Under the pieces are notes generated by a model. It was not told the origin of the DNA, made no database searches, and saw only the letters and a program-made list of their open reading frames with translations. A stretch of DNA of 64,000 bases from Pyropia yezoensis (Eukaryota; Rhodophyta; Bangiophyceae; Bangiales; Bangiaceae). The translations under genes and the position numbers were made by a program. Positions 1-10,765 of this stretch are shown here, piece after piece; within the stretch, counting starts at the first letter, position 1, and each line of letters opens with the position of its first letter. Location: assembly GCA_009829735.1 (NCBI GenBank), contig CM020618.1, positions 35,998,894-36,062,893 on the forward strand. The letters run 5' to 3'.

Positions 1-352
1 GAAAGGCGTTGCGCGCGTGGACCGCATGGCTCATCTTTTGGTGGACCGGCACAAGGGAGAGGCGAAGAAAGCCGCCCTTGTGATTGTTGCGCAGGTACTC
101 GATGGGCGTCCGCTGGCCGCGGCGGTACGTGACGACGCGGTAATTCCTGCGCTTTTTCTTGGTCGGGCACGGACCGGGGCAGTTGACGCCCTTGTGGCGA
201 TTGACCCCGCCAATGCGACAGGCGTTGTCGTACGTCTCCTCCAAGGGGCTGACCAGGGACGAGTGCGCCGCGACGTGGACGGTGGTGGTGACACAGCCGA
301 CGACAACCGTGAGCGCCGCGACGACCCACGATGCTCTCAAGCGGGGTGCCAT
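1..352 (-). CDS. Secreted LPMO-like protein, N-terminal part (gene runs off the left edge)
   Basis: The frame is open from an ATG at 352 down to base 1, giving 117 residues with no stop, so the 3' part lies outside the window. Residues 1-29 are a signal peptide (basic start, hydrophobic run WVVAALTVVVG, then VAA). Predicted cleavage leaves His30 first, in the motif HSSLVSP. After it come Cys pairs (DNACRIGG, NCPGPCP), an aromatic/basic stretch and RNNHKGGFLRLSLVPV, a second conserved-looking His. An N-terminal His exposed by signal cleavage plus a downstream His is the hallmark of copper histidine-brace lytic polysaccharide monooxygenases and related chitin-binding type-4 proteins, so a role in cleaving cell-wall polysaccharide outside the cell is plausible. 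The family is inferred from motif layout only; another secreted Cys-rich protein is possible. The first His must be verified by the true cleavage site. Confidence 0.55.
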   Translation of the reverse strand, partial: MAPRLRASWVVAALTVVVGCVTTTVHVAAHSSLVSPLEETYDNACRIGGVNRHKGVNCPGPCPTKKKRRNYRVVTYRRGQRTPIEYLRNNHKGGFLRLSLVPVHQKMSHAVHARNAF

Positions 353-2587
353 GATGGTTGGTGCAAGCAGGGGAGGAGGGGGGAGGGAACCGTCGGGAAG
401 AAGCAAGTCAAGGGCAGCCCACAAGGAAGAGTGCGCGGAGGCAGCAGCCGTCGAGGGGAAGACTCGCAGCACAAGTGTGGAGATGGAGGGTCACCGTGCC
501 GGCGATAAGTGAGCGCCAGTGGGGTATGGGACGGTCAGGTAGGTGTGCAGTGGGTTGCTTCATGCGGCCTCCCACGACGGTGAGTTGCTGCTCCTCAAGA
601 ATATATGCACACCGTTGCGCGGGTGCCGCACAGACGAGGCCAGCCTGACGCAGCCTGCAGAACCGTCCTCCCACACTCTCCCCGCCCCCTCCCCACAGTC
701 TCGTCGCCGGGGGGCTCCGCAAAGCACCGCGTCGGGCTGCTTGCACCGCGGAGACTGGCCCGGGGAGCTACGGTGCCCTACCATTGGGATGCTCGCGCAG
801 GGCTACGTTGCGCGTGTCGCGGGTGCCTCGGAGGAGGTGTCCGGCGTGGCGCCTTGCGGGCCCCACCGGCTGAACCCCTCTCTCTCCGCCCCAGGCCCCG
901 CAGGGGCATGACAGCCATCCCTGTCCATGCGGGCGCGATCATCTCAGGCCGAATGCCGCGCCCACCGAAGAGGGTCCCGCTCCCGTACGGTACGTTGTCG
1001 TCGCCCCTTTTCCTTGAGGGTGCGAGCGCCTGTTGGGCTGCCCCCCGTACAGACTCCCGCATAGCCCGGGGCTGCCACACAGGCCCATGCCAGGTGCCTC
1101 GTGGTCCGGATGGGCCCTTCAGGGTCACCCCTCCCAGGCGGGAGAAGGAAATGACCCGTCTCCGCTGCCGCCCGCATCGCCCGGCCGTGGCCGAAACGCC
1201 CCAAAAAAAGACCCACACGCAGGGACCTTATCCTCCCAGAGTCGCCGGCGGCGCGGTGGCGTCGCAGCCAGTCTACGTTGCTGTGGCAGCCATCCTAGAC
1301 CCGTCAGCGACGCGGTACCATCGAGTGCCGCGCCAGGGGAGCCCCCGCCGTCGGTGCACCTGTGCACACAACAGCCCCGGCGCATCGGACAGACAGGTGC
1401 CGACTAGTGCCGACAGCATACGTAGCGTCGACCACAGAGCCGTCCACGCCCCCTCGCAGGCACGGTCTCTTTTCGAGGCACGATGGTGTCGTGATTGGCC
1501 TCCTGCCGGGATCGACTTGAGGGGGGTGAATGTGATTGGCCCGCAGACGAGGATAGCCACTGGCCAATGGAAACCGGCGGGCGCCCCGAGCAAGGGGTGA
1601 GCGCTCCACCAACCCTTGGAAATTGGAGCCCGCGACAGACGGAAGACGCCGCGTAGGGCGGGAGAGCGGCTGCCACCGGCGCCTGCCACGCAGATCGTGA
1701 CTCGTGCCGCCGTGCCGGTGGCGCCCGCGCGAGCGGTGCCGCGGTCGTGAGCTGCCTCGCGGCAGGAGACAGCGTCGGCTTGTCCCGACGAGCTACACCC
1801 GGGGCGCTCTTCGCGCGGCTTTCGACGAAGCAGAAGTGTAATGCAATTTCTAGAGGCACCTTGTTTGTTGAATCCTAGCAGAGACACTGCAGGCTGCTAG
1901 TTGCGCTCCTACGTGTACGAGCTCATCCTGGCCGAGGAGCGACAACCCATGTACGTAACGCGCCGGCAGTGATCGAAGAGGGACAGGGCCGGCGTGTCGA
2001 CAGCCGGGACACCATCTCTCGTGCAAGGGGTGCCGGTGAGCCCTGCGGGCTTGCGCCTTCGCCGGGCTCGAGTACGACAAGGTTTGTCCTGCTGCACGTC
2101 GACGGCGCCGATTTCGCCCCACGTGGTCTCTTTCTGCATACTTCCGCGGCACTGAGCCCGCCGCCGCCACTCCACTGAGCGCTATCTAAGCGGACTGGCA
2201 TTATCCTGACCACCACATCTGTCGTGGAATCACCAATCGCTATGCCGTCACAGTGGCGCTCTGCCTGTCCCTCTATGTATGTATGTACAACCAAATAGAA
2301 CGGCCGCAGCCTGACCTCGTGACCTTCCCCAGAGTGGTACGTATCCCGATTTCGTGCCACACCCCGCAGTGTTCAAACGAGGTGGTCGTGCAAGCGCTGT
2401 CGCTGTGCGAGCGGCACCTTATCTCAAGTCCATGTGATGTGCCGAGATTCTTTCATATTGTGGAGAAGTTGACATGACCAGCTTAACTATTATTCAACTA
2501 CTCGTTTCTGAACATGGACTCCGTGTGTTTGGCGGCCTGTTGCTCTTGTCTCTCCATGCGCCCCCTCCTACTCCCGTCTGCCCTACC
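353..2587. other. Intergenic stretch without a convincing gene
   Basis: All six frames hold Pro/Arg/Ala-rich open stretches, the longest at 605-1600 on the plus strand, but none shows a recognisable domain, membrane segment or Cys pattern. Coding openness means little at this base composition. The part from 1900 to 2587 is less GC-rich and probably contains the promoter of the oxidoreductase that follows. Confidence 0.5.
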
Positions 2588-3850
2588 ATGTCTATTCGGG
2601 TGGCCATCATTGGAGCGGGTGTCTCTGGTCTGGCCTGCGCAGCGCGGCTGGCCAGGGCTGGAGTGTCGGTGCGCATCTTTGACAAATCCCATGCTCCAGG
2701 CGGGCGGTGTGCGACGCGCCAGTGGCGGTGGTCTGGTGCACTTGGCGGCCGAGGCCCTGCCGCTCCTGTTGCCAGTTCACCCGCCAACGTCCCTCCGGCC
2801 CGCAACGACGATGTGGAGGCAGTCATCCCCGTTGATCATGGGGCCCCCTTCTTTACTTGCCCCTCTCCTTCCTTTCGTGCTGCCATTGAAACGCTAGACG
2901 CGACGGGCGCCATAAACGTGCGCTCTCTACCGTCGACGGCCGTTGTTGACGCGGCTGGGACAGTCGTCCCTCCTCCTCCCGGAGGCCGTCGCTTCGTTGA
3001 TGGCGGTAATCGACGGCTGGGTGAAGCACTGGCCGCGGCGGCAGCCGCGGCGGGCGACGTCACCATCGTCTACGGAACGCGCATAGAAGATGGAGCTGTG
3101 GCAGCCGGTGCTGACAACGGCACAGGGTGTGTGGGAGGGGTAGGCTCATGCCTTCCTGGTGGGCCGTACACGGTGGTGGTGGTGACGCCACCGGGACAAC
3201 AGGCGGCAGCACTGCTGGACGCTCCCCCCACCGCAGGCGTTTCCTACGCCACCACCCTGACGGTTGTGTTGGCCGTGGCGGGTCCGCCGCCTACAGGGTC
3301 GGACAGGGTGTTTTTGCGACGGACGCCGGCTCATCCTGTTCTGACATTCTCCACGTGTGAGGCGGTCAAGGCGGCGGGTGAGTCACCTCCCGCCTCTGAT
3401 GATGGTGCGATGACCGTGTACGTTGGTCACGCGGGCGGTCTACCAAGCGCCGCACCCGCTGCTGCTGCCTGGGCCGATTCTCACTTTGATGGACCCACCA
3501 ATGCATGGGCACCTGCGTTGGTTGCTGCCGTTGCCGATGTGTGGGGGCTGGGCTCGGCCCCGCAGGTGTCGGGGACCTTCTCCCACCGTTGGCGATACGC
3601 ACGGGCTGTCACCGCAGCGGGGACAGGGGCAAGCCTTGTAGGCAAAGGGGAGGGGCCTTTCCGCGTTGCCGGACGCTGGGGGGTGTACACATGTGGCGAC
3701 GGAGTGGGCACCTGCGCAGCGACCAGCGAGGAGGAAGATGTCTGGGCCACCGCTGAGGCAGCCATTGACAGCGCGTACATGTCAGGTGTTGGCTGCGCAA
3801 ATGCCGTGTTAGAGGACGCTGCGGGGCTGAGGGGATTGGGAGGCGGGTGA
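2588..3850 (+). CDS. FAD/NAD(P)-binding oxidoreductase of the renalase / COG3380 amine-oxidase-like group
   Basis: The 420-residue product opens with a Rossmann dinucleotide motif, VAIIGAGVSGLACAARLARA, directly after the start, followed by the FDKSHAPGGRCATR segment seen in amine-oxidase-like flavoproteins and VDHGAPFFT, typical of renalase-like/COG3380 proteins. Near the end GVYTCGDG fits the C-terminal FAD-binding strand. It likely binds FAD and oxidises a small substrate, which cannot be read from the sequence. The ATG at 2588 puts the Rossmann strand at residue 4, as usual for the family. An in-frame ATG at 2474 would add 38 residues with a hydrophobic run (VFGGLLLLSLHA) that could be a targeting leader, so the start is not settled. 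No intron is seen. Family assignment is strong; substrate is unknown. Confidence 0.82.
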   Translation: MSIRVAIIGAGVSGLACAARLARAGVSVRIFDKSHAPGGRCATRQWRWSGALGGRGPAAPVASSPANVPPARNDDVEAVIPVDHGAPFFTCPSPSFRAAIETLDATGAINVRSLPSTAVVDAAGTVVPPPPGGRRFVDGGNRRLGEALAAAAAAAGDVTIVYGTRIEDGAVAAGADNGTGCVGGVGSCLPGGPYTVVVVTPPGQQAAALLDAPPTAGVSYATTLTVVLAVAGPPPTGSDRVFLRRTPAHPVLTFSTCEAVKAAGESPPASDDGAMTVYVGHAGGLPSAAPAAAAWADSHFDGPTNAWAPALVAAVADVWGLGSAPQVSGTFSHRWRYARAVTAAGTGASLVGKGEGPFRVAGRWGVYTCGDGVGTCAATSEEEDVWATAEAAIDSAYMSGVGCANAVLEDAAGLRGLGGG

Positions 3851-4440
3851 GGCCACGATGGCGACGAGCTTGTAGTCTGGCGGCAGCGAATGCCAGCTAC
3901 AAGCGCGTCTGCCAAGACTCCGGCCGCCAGAGCACCATGTCCATCACGACCAGTCACCTCCATGAGAAAAAACACTCCACAAAAGCTTCCTCAACACACC
4001 CTCTCTACGTCCGCGCAAAAGATGGGGTGGGCCTTCTGGTTTGTAGCCCTAAACAGCGTCATGTGCGTTGTTCTTGCTTGGAAAACGTAGGTGTCTTGGG
4101 GTGTCCCCCCGCTCACTCGGAAGAGACAGGTGAAGGCTGAGCGACGGCGTGCTCCAAGCTGTACCCCGGCATCTTAGTGTGCCTCTGCGCCTGCTTATCT
4201 GCGTGATCCTTCCATTGTTCCAGCGTGTGTCCAGGGGGCTAGTATAGAGGGAGGGACACCCCGCTACAAACACAGAACACGGAAGAGTGGGAGCATCCAC
4301 AAACAACAGTAGAGGGTCTTCTGTCTCAAGGGCTTCCATGTACCACTTGTGAGGCTCTGGGCCGGTAAGACTCCAAAAAGTAGACAGTGACAGCAGCAGA
4401 GGCTATCAGGCCATACACAGCTCAGTGTATAACGTGGATT
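3851..4440. other. Intergenic, no gene seen
   Basis: Lower GC than its surroundings, and no frame shows a domain or signal sequence. It lies between the plus-strand oxidoreductase and the minus-strand phosducin-like gene, and probably holds 3' flanks of both. Confidence 0.5.
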
Positions 4441-4446
4441 GAACTG

Positions 4447-4655
4447 TCATCTGTACAAAAAAGCTACATGGGATGGGCGCCCACGGCGCGTCCATGAGAT
4501 GCAAGCTACGTCATCAAGTGCGTTTTCTGACGAACGCAGGTCCGTCGTGGTGCACGTGCCTGATCGCTCTACAGCGACAGACCTACACAACTCTAAAGAA
4601 ATACACACGAAGTCCCTGAGACCCGGGGCACTAAAGATATGGCGCATCCAGCTTG
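4447..4655. repeat. Non-coding element A1, homologous to element A2 at 52.1 kb; possible structured RNA
   Basis: This stretch aligns with 52134-52330 over about 200 bases, same orientation, roughly 70 percent identical by eye. Blocks of conservation include GGCGCCC, CGGCGCG, TCATCAAGTG, GTTTTCT, GTGCCTGA and GACAGACCTAC. Neither copy keeps an open frame in common, so the conservation is not at protein level. On the minus strand the element ends in a strong GC hairpin (arms within 4479-4495) followed by a T run at 4455-4460 that would suit Pol III termination. I could not match it to U1-U6, SRP, RNase P/MRP or U3. It may be a structured RNA gene or an old dispersed repeat. Confidence 0.45.
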
Positions 4656-4981
4656 AACATCCGACGGCAGAGCACCTCGAACATACAAAGAGAGCTCTAA
4701 TGAGTAGGCAGCACCTCGGGGGCCTCACCACCAGCCACAATCTCCCTGGGCGAGCGTGCCCAACTGCTGTCGGAATCGTCCTGGCCGTGGCGATTTCGCC
4801 GTCTGACCCTGCTGCCGGCCAGCAGCGGCGGCGGGCGTCGACAGCCGCAACGACATGGTGAGACACCGGGGCCCAGACGAAGTGCCCGCCAGGATGCAGA
4901 TGAGGCGCCTGGAAAATAATACCCCCCGTTCTTCAGCGCTCGCACGGCTAAACGCTTCGCATCCTACGTCGAGGCCACCCT

Positions 4982-6226
4982 CTACAACCGCCGCATCTGG
5001 AAGCGCTTGGCGTCAGTGCTGGGCTTGGCCGTCAGCTCTGTAGACACCACGCCAAGCTTGGACAGCTCCCATTCAATGTCTGCATCCACGAAAAAGGCAA
5101 ACCGCAACGCCCCGCATATGGTACATAGCGTGTGACCAACAACAGGAGCGATGGGACAGGGAAGGGCGGCAGGAACACACCAGGCGAGAACAAACAAAAC
5201 AAGCAGGTCAGGACAAATCCATCAACACCAGAAAGGCACCGTCTTCGTTGCACGAAATGGCGAGAACATAACACGAGCCCAGCACACACACCGCACTGGG
5301 ACAACCAGGAAAAAACAGGAGTGAACGATATGACGGACGGCACAGCAGGGTACTTACCTTCAGCTGTGGCCTTCGGTCCACCAAAAGAGTCGAACTTGAT
5401 AAACTGCTTGAGGACAGACCCCCCCTTGTAGATAAGCAGCGTCGGGCACTGGCTATCCGGGTAGTTCTTCAGTGCATCACCGGCCTTGCACTTGACAAAC
5501 TTGACAAACACGTGTGCCGCCGACAGCGTCAGCAGCAGCTGTTCCATGCGGCGACACTCGTCCGTTTGTACAAACTGCATCGCGCAAACCCATCCAGTAA
5601 AAGGAGGGTGGAAAAACCGCCGAAGAAACGGAGAGGAGTGCACGAAAAAAACCACAAGAAGGCGTGGAGAGTCAACAAGGCGGCACTTGGCGCTCAAGGC
5701 CGTGTCACGGAAAACCAGATAGGCCTACGAAAACGACAACCTCTGGCGAGCGGCATCCAAATCAAGGCCCACAGCCAAGAGCACCAATAGACCAGCTCGC
5801 AACGAACGAACACTCTGTGAAGGAAAAAGCATGCGTTCAGCACGGACGTACAAGGAATACAATCACCGGAAGCTCCTTCTCCGCGTTGGTCACCTCTGCT
5901 TTCCAGTCCGTCGCGGAAATGTAGGCAATACCTGGCCCGTAGCGCCGCTTCCCCGATGCGGCCTTCATCTCAGCCAGGCGGGCGTCCCGGTAGGTGCGCA
6001 GAATGGCCTCCTCTTCCTCGTCTGCCTCTTCCAAGTCCGCATCCAGGGCAGACACGTCTTTGGTTGCGTGCGGGTCATAGTTCTCAACGCGTTCTTCCAT
6101 CATGGCCTTGAGGGTGTCCGAGGCAAGCTCGTCGGCAGACTTCTCGGGCGGCAGGATGCCCTTGGAGCGCAGGATATCCTCCCATTCCGTCGTGCCCTGC
6201 TTACTGCCCGTGCCCAAAGCCGCCAT
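4982..6226 (-). CDS. Phosducin-like protein (PhLP2/PDCL3 type), three exons
   Basis: Exons are 6226-5852, 5574-5358 and 5079-4982, giving 229 residues. Introns have donors GTACGT and GTAAGT and acceptors GCAG; phases join cleanly. The N-terminal half is acidic and helical (EWEDILRSKGILPP, then DEEEEAILRTYRDARLAEMK), as in phosducin-like proteins. The C-terminal half is a thioredoxin fold without the redox CxxC: VIVFL, then FVKFVKC, NYPDSQCPTLLIYKGG, FGGPKATAEDIEWELS. This layout is the PhLP2/PhLP3 class, cytosolic co-chaperones that bind the CCT/TRiC chaperonin and assist folding of actin, tubulin and other proteins. Length is usual for PhLP2 (about 240). Splice sites are read from sequence and from the reading frame, not from transcripts. 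It lies tail-to-head with NUS1 on the same strand. Confidence 0.85.
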
Positions 6227-6560
6227 TATGCCGGGGGAGAGGGGGAGCCTGCCCACACAGGGTTGGGAAGGAGAGAGGCGGCGACGCAACAGAAAGGGAA
6301 GCGCGTGGTAGACAAGCCAAGACGAGGCGCTCTCCGCTCGTTACAGCATTGCGTCTCCCCGGTGCCCATAAGAAGTGCAGCGCGGGGCGCAAGTCGACCA
6401 CACGCAGGGCAAGCGCAGCATGGGCCAGAACTGCGTGCTTACAATACGCACACAACTCGACTCCGCTAAGTGGATTATTTGTCGGGAACGAAACATTCAT
6501 TATGTGGATGGGTGCTACTTTATAGGAGCTGTGCCCAATGCCCCATCCGGAACCTTCGGC

Positions 6561-7724
6561 CTACGACCCAAACCGGCGGGATGCCGACCGCGCGGCCGCC
6601 ACGGCGGCTGTTACTCCCGCTACGCCCAGGTCCGCCACGCCCCCCTCCCTCCTCCCCATCCAGCCGAAGCGGGGCGGCTCCCACAGCAGCGCCAACCGTA
6701 GCTGCCACGGTGGAAAACCGCCAAGGCAGGGGAGCATCCCTGGGTCCCGAAAGAGCACTACCACGTCCGGCTCGCCACCGGGGAGCGCCCACGGGGTAAC
6801 CGCGGCCGCCGCCATGGCATTCCCCCTCCTGCCAAACTCAATTGCGGAGGCAGCGGCTGAGGCGCCACCGTCCAGCCAGGCCCCCACAGAAGCTGCCGTC
6901 GGCGGCCGCACCACCCCGTCAGCTGACCGCGCGGCTGGGGGCATGGCGGCGAGCGCACGCGCGGCGGCGGCGATACCCTCCCGACCATCTACACCCACAA
7001 CCAGCGTCACGGCCAGACGCAGCGGATGGCAGAGCGGGACGTCCGCACCAGCGGGAATTCTATCCCCAGCCCGGTCGTCGTCGGCGTCGTCGACAAAGTC
7101 ATCGTCGTCGAGAACGACAGCGGTGGCCTCCGACGCTGCCGACGCTCCGCCCGCGCCCGTCGCGACGGCCCCGCCCACTCCCTCCCTCGTCCCCGTGGCA
7201 ACACCCCAGCCGCTGACTAGCACCCGCCGCCGCACAGCCGCCGGTAGTCGCTGTCGAACCTCTGCAATGGCGGCAGCCACCCCTCCCTCACCATCCACCC
7301 CCCTGCCGCCCCCAGCCGCCAACAGCCCCCCAGACGGGTCATGGACCGACAGGGAGCGCACCACCTCGGACGATACCGCGGCGGTCACCAGGGCCGCCAC
7401 CGCCGCGGACGACGTGCCGGGTGGAAGCACCACCCCGACGTGTGCGGGGGGGTGAGGGGAGACGGGATCCCCAGACCCCACCGGCAGAGCGCCACCCGTG
7501 GACGCGCTCTTGGTCTTTCGCCTTCGCCTCCCCCAGGGCGCAGCCACCGCGGCGGCAGCAGTGGATACGGCGGACATCTGGGTGACGGTCGCCTCGACCG
7601 CAGAACGGGCAGTGGCGGCACAAGTGGTGACCGCAGCCCACAGTTGTAGCAATGCGTAGAGGGCGGACAATGCAGCAGAAAGAAGCAGGGGCGGGGGGGT
7701 CCACGGAGGGCGAGGCGCCGCCAT
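6561..7724 (-). CDS. NUS1: NUS1/NgBR-like subunit of dehydrodolichyl diphosphate synthase
   Basis: Single exon, 387 residues. The N-terminus has a hydrophobic stretch (LLLSAALSALYALLQLWAAV) that fits an ER membrane anchor, followed by a basic patch WGRRRRK. A degenerate cis-prenyltransferase fold follows: HVGVVL at the first strand, AALVTAAVSSEVVRSLSVHDPSG, and the diagnostic C-terminal block PDVVVLFRDPG with GGFPPWQLRLALLWEPP, matching the family motif around G-F-x-PW-x-x-R-L-x-E. NUS1 is the non-catalytic or co-catalytic partner of DHDDS, making polyprenyl diphosphate for dolichol, needed for N-glycosylation. The middle is padded with Ala/Gly and Asp-rich simple sequence. The canonical C-terminal RxG motif is not obvious; the end reads RSASRRFGS. 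The catalytic partner is not in the window. Confidence 0.78.
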   Translation of the reverse strand: MAAPRPPWTPPPLLLSAALSALYALLQLWAAVTTCAATARSAVEATVTQMSAVSTAAAAVAAPWGRRRRKTKSASTGGALPVGSGDPVSPHPPAHVGVVLPPGTSSAAVAALVTAAVSSEVVRSLSVHDPSGGLLAAGGGRGVDGEGGVAAAIAEVRQRLPAAVRRRVLVSGWGVATGTREGVGGAVATGAGGASAASEATAVVLDDDDFVDDADDDRAGDRIPAGADVPLCHPLRLAVTLVVGVDGREGIAAAARALAAMPPAARSADGVVRPPTAASVGAWLDGGASAAASAIEFGRRGNAMAAAAVTPWALPGGEPDVVVLFRDPGMLPCLGGFPPWQLRLALLWEPPRFGWMGRREGGVADLGVAGVTAAVAAARSASRRFGS

Positions 7725-8356
7725 AACACCAAGGGAGTCAAGACTTGATTGGCAGGATGATGGAGAAGGTCAATGGGGATTGAGAGGCAAAGACAGGTCG
7801 GGATAGTGGGAACTGGGAATTGGGAGAAGGTAGACACGGCCCGCCTCGGGATGCCGAGGGTGTAGGCGGCAGCGGCGCGAGCGGCGGCCACAATGAAACA
7901 GCAGTGATGGGCGTCCCGCACACGCGATAGTCCAGATTGACCTTGATACGAGTGACGGGGGAGGGGGGGCGGGTGGGGGAGGGAACGAATGTTCAGGGGG
8001 CCGCGGGGGGTCCGCGTGTAGGCAGTTGCAGCTCAACGACAGCGGCCGCTGATGCTCACCGCGCGACGGGAGACGGCTGTCATCGTCTCTCGGTGGCTGA
8101 CAGCCAGGACCAGCGTTGGGTCGAGGAATGGCTGGATCACGACATAGGGGCCACTTCGAGCAGCGACAGCCCCCCGGATGGCCAGCCCTCCGCATTGCAG
8201 ACAAGCAGGGTGGCAGAAGCGCAGCGCGACCAAAGCTTTGAACGCATCGCTTCGAGTCTCTACTCACGGGCGCCGCGTAGCGCGCTGGCACAGAGGCTGG
8301 ACGGGCGGCCCGCCGACGCCCGCGCTGGGCGGTGGCGCCGCTAAACGTCTAGCGCC
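7725..8356. other. Divergent promoter region between NUS1 and LCMT1
   Basis: The two genes run away from each other from this 632-base gap, so both promoters must lie here. No protein-like frame is supported. I see no clear TATA box. Confidence 0.5.
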
Positions 8357-10765
8357 ATGACGCGTCCTCCCCTGCTGCCTGGGTCGCCTCCGCCCTCGCC
8401 GCCGGCCGGTCGACGGGGGCCCCGTCTTGGCGGCCCAGGCGGGGCGGCCCTCCGAGGGCCCCCGCTGCCGACCGACGCGGCGGTGATGCGGACCAACGAT
8501 GACGCGGCAGCATCCAAGGCGGCAGCCGTAGCCATGTACGCTGATTGGGGGTGGGGGACGGGCGAGGCGGGGGGAGGGGAGAGGATGCACTTATTGGTGA
8601 CAGGGTGTTGTGTTGTTTCGGTGGCGGGTGTCATGGACGGGTGATTGGCCAGGGAGGGGGCGCCACGCGAGAATTGGGGGGCGGAGAGGGGGGACTGAGC
8701 TGCTCTGCGCCCTCCAGGGCGCGCCGGTGGTGCGGGTTGTGCTAACGGCCGCGGCGCGGGCTAACGACTAACTCTACAGCTGCTGGAGACGCGAGCAGTT
8801 GCTCAGTCGCCGCTACCGCCGGAGCTGCCGCTTTGCTTGCGGTGCCTGCTCCCGGGCCTTCTCTCCTTCCTTACTGTGCTGCGTCGTCTCGGGCGACACA
8901 GGGGCTACCTGGTCGACCCCTTCCTCGCACCCTTTGTCGACTCGCCCGCCCCCCCTCCTGGCGCCGCGGTGGCGGGCGATGCGGCGGCCGCCCCCCGACG
9001 GGCGCCGTTGATCAACCGCGGCACCGCCACCCGCGTGGCTGCCGTGGACGCCGCAGTGGCCACCTTTGGTACCGCCGCCACCGCTGCTGCTGCCGCTGCT
9101 GCCGCCGTTGGCAGCAGTAGCAGCACCCCCCCCCCAACCCGGCAGGTGCTGTCGCTGGGCGCGGGGTTTGACACGCGCCCGTTTGGGGCGGCCGCTGCGG
9201 GTGCGACGTACGTGGAGGTGGACTTTGCGGCGGTGGCGGCGGCCAAGTGGCGCCGCCTTGGTGGCTCGGATGGGCTTGCGGGCGGGGGCGTGCCCGCCGC
9301 CCCAGCAGCGTCCCCCCCCTCTGCTGCCCGCACCGCGCTGCCGCGGGCCATGCGACCTGTGCCATGCGAAGCCACAGAGTTCCATGTGGCCGGCAGGCAC
9401 GTTGGTGGCGGCGAAGCCGACGGCGGTGGTAGTGGCGGCAGCGGCGGCGGCGGCGGCACCGACGGCGGCTGCGGCGGTGGCGGTGGCGTCACCAATGTCG
9501 GTGGCGGCAGCGGCGCCTACGCCCTGCTGGGTGGCGACCTCCGCGACGCGCCTCGGCTTGTGGCGCGCCTCTCGGCGGGCGCAGGCGTGGGGTGGGATTG
9601 GTCGGCGCCGACGCTGCTGCTGACCGAGCTGGTGCTCGTGTACATGGACGCGGCTGACAGCGCGCGGCTCTTGGCGGCGCTCGCCGGCGCCGCGACGGGT
9701 TGCTTGGCGGTCGTGAATTTGGAGCAGGTGCGTGGGTGGCTGAGGGGAGGGCGGGGGGTATGGGGGGAGGGGACGTGCGAAGCAAACCAGCCCTGGCAGT
9801 GCCCCTTGTTGGGGTCGACGGGGTGGCCGGGTGGCCGGGCACGGCGACAGCCCCACTACAGCGTGTGTGCGTTGAATGTTGACGTTCCCTGTGCGCTGCT
9901 TCTGCTGTCCGCCTGTCTGCTCAATCCACACGACGAGACGCTCGACCGTTCGGTACCAACCTTTTGCCTTCCCCATCCTCCCCGCCAACAGATCGGACCA
10001 GACGACCCATTTGGCGCGCAGATGGTCACCAACATTGCGCACCGGGGCTCGCCGCTGCGGGGCTTGGCGGCTGTTCCAGATCTGCGTGCCCAGGTGTGTC
10101 GCTTCCGGACGGCTGGCTGGGCTGCCGTCGCAGCGGTGGACATGCGCACCTTTTACTATCGGTACGTTATCGCGGGTAGGGAGGCGCGTAGGTGCCATTG
10201 GTGGACGCCTACTAGAAAGGGACAAGGCCTGGGTGGGCGCCATGCGGCCCGCCTGTGGGAGGGAACTGCTGCTTACCTACAGTCTCATTAGATACTCGAC
10301 GGGTTACCCCGCGTTTCTGGGCGTCACCAAGCCGCGTTGCGTCTCCCTTTCATTTGTGATGTGCTCAGGTATCTGCCCCCAGCGCAGCGTGCGCACATTG
10401 AAAGCTTGGAGCTGCTCGACGAAGTGGAGGAGTGGCACCTACTGCTCGAGCACTACGCGTTGGTGTGGGGGGCGCGGGACCCACGGGTGACGAGCGACGG
10501 CAGCAGCAACGACGGCGTCGACGATCTGGACAACTCCAACGACCCATCAGTTCGCGACATCGCACCAGGGCAGGTGGCGTCCCCCTTCGTGGCCGCCTTT
10601 ATGTTGCGGCCGGCGTCCCGGCAAGCGGACGCGCCCAGTGGGGCGGCTGGGCCACGACAGCAGGGCCGTTTGGCGGCCGACCCCCAATATGACAGCCGGC
10701 GTGGCCATCTGGGGAGGGTAGGCGACGATCTCTTTCCAGGCGCTCACCTGGCGGGCGCCGAATGA
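8357..10765 (+). CDS. LCMT1: Leucine carboxyl methyltransferase (PP2A methylating), four exons
   Basis: Exons 8357-8535, 8902-9727, 9992-10161 and 10369-10765 give 523 residues; all introns are GT-AG and phases close. Exon 1 ends in AVMRTNDDAAASKAAAVAM and joins GYLVDPFLAPFV, the LCMT N-terminal signature. Next come APLINRG, the SAM-binding strand VLSLGAGFDTRPF, YVEVDF and LLTELVLVYMD. Exon 3 gives GPDDPFGAQMVTNI. Exon 4 gives IESLELLDEVEEWHLLLEHYALVWG. The enzyme methylates the C-terminal leucine of the protein phosphatase 2A catalytic subunit, steering holoenzyme assembly in the cytosol. It is longer than usual (about 330-350) because of Gly/Ala-rich inserts between the SAM strand and the LLTEL motif and a loose C-terminal tail after the LEHYALVWG block. 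Splice sites are inferred from sequence and homology. Confidence 0.88.

Noticed and set aside
605..1600. Long plus-strand open frame (331 codons)
   Set aside because: Pro/Arg-rich throughout, no domain, signal or membrane segment, and overlapping frames on the other strand are just as open. At this GC content openness is not evidence.
4447..4655. U2 snRNA (because of ATCAAGTG)
   Set aside because: The GTAGTATCTG branch-site recognition sequence that must follow is missing in both copies.
5837..6289. Separate short ORFs for the phosducin-like protein
   Set aside because: They are exons of one gene; donors and acceptors join them into a single thioredoxin-fold protein.
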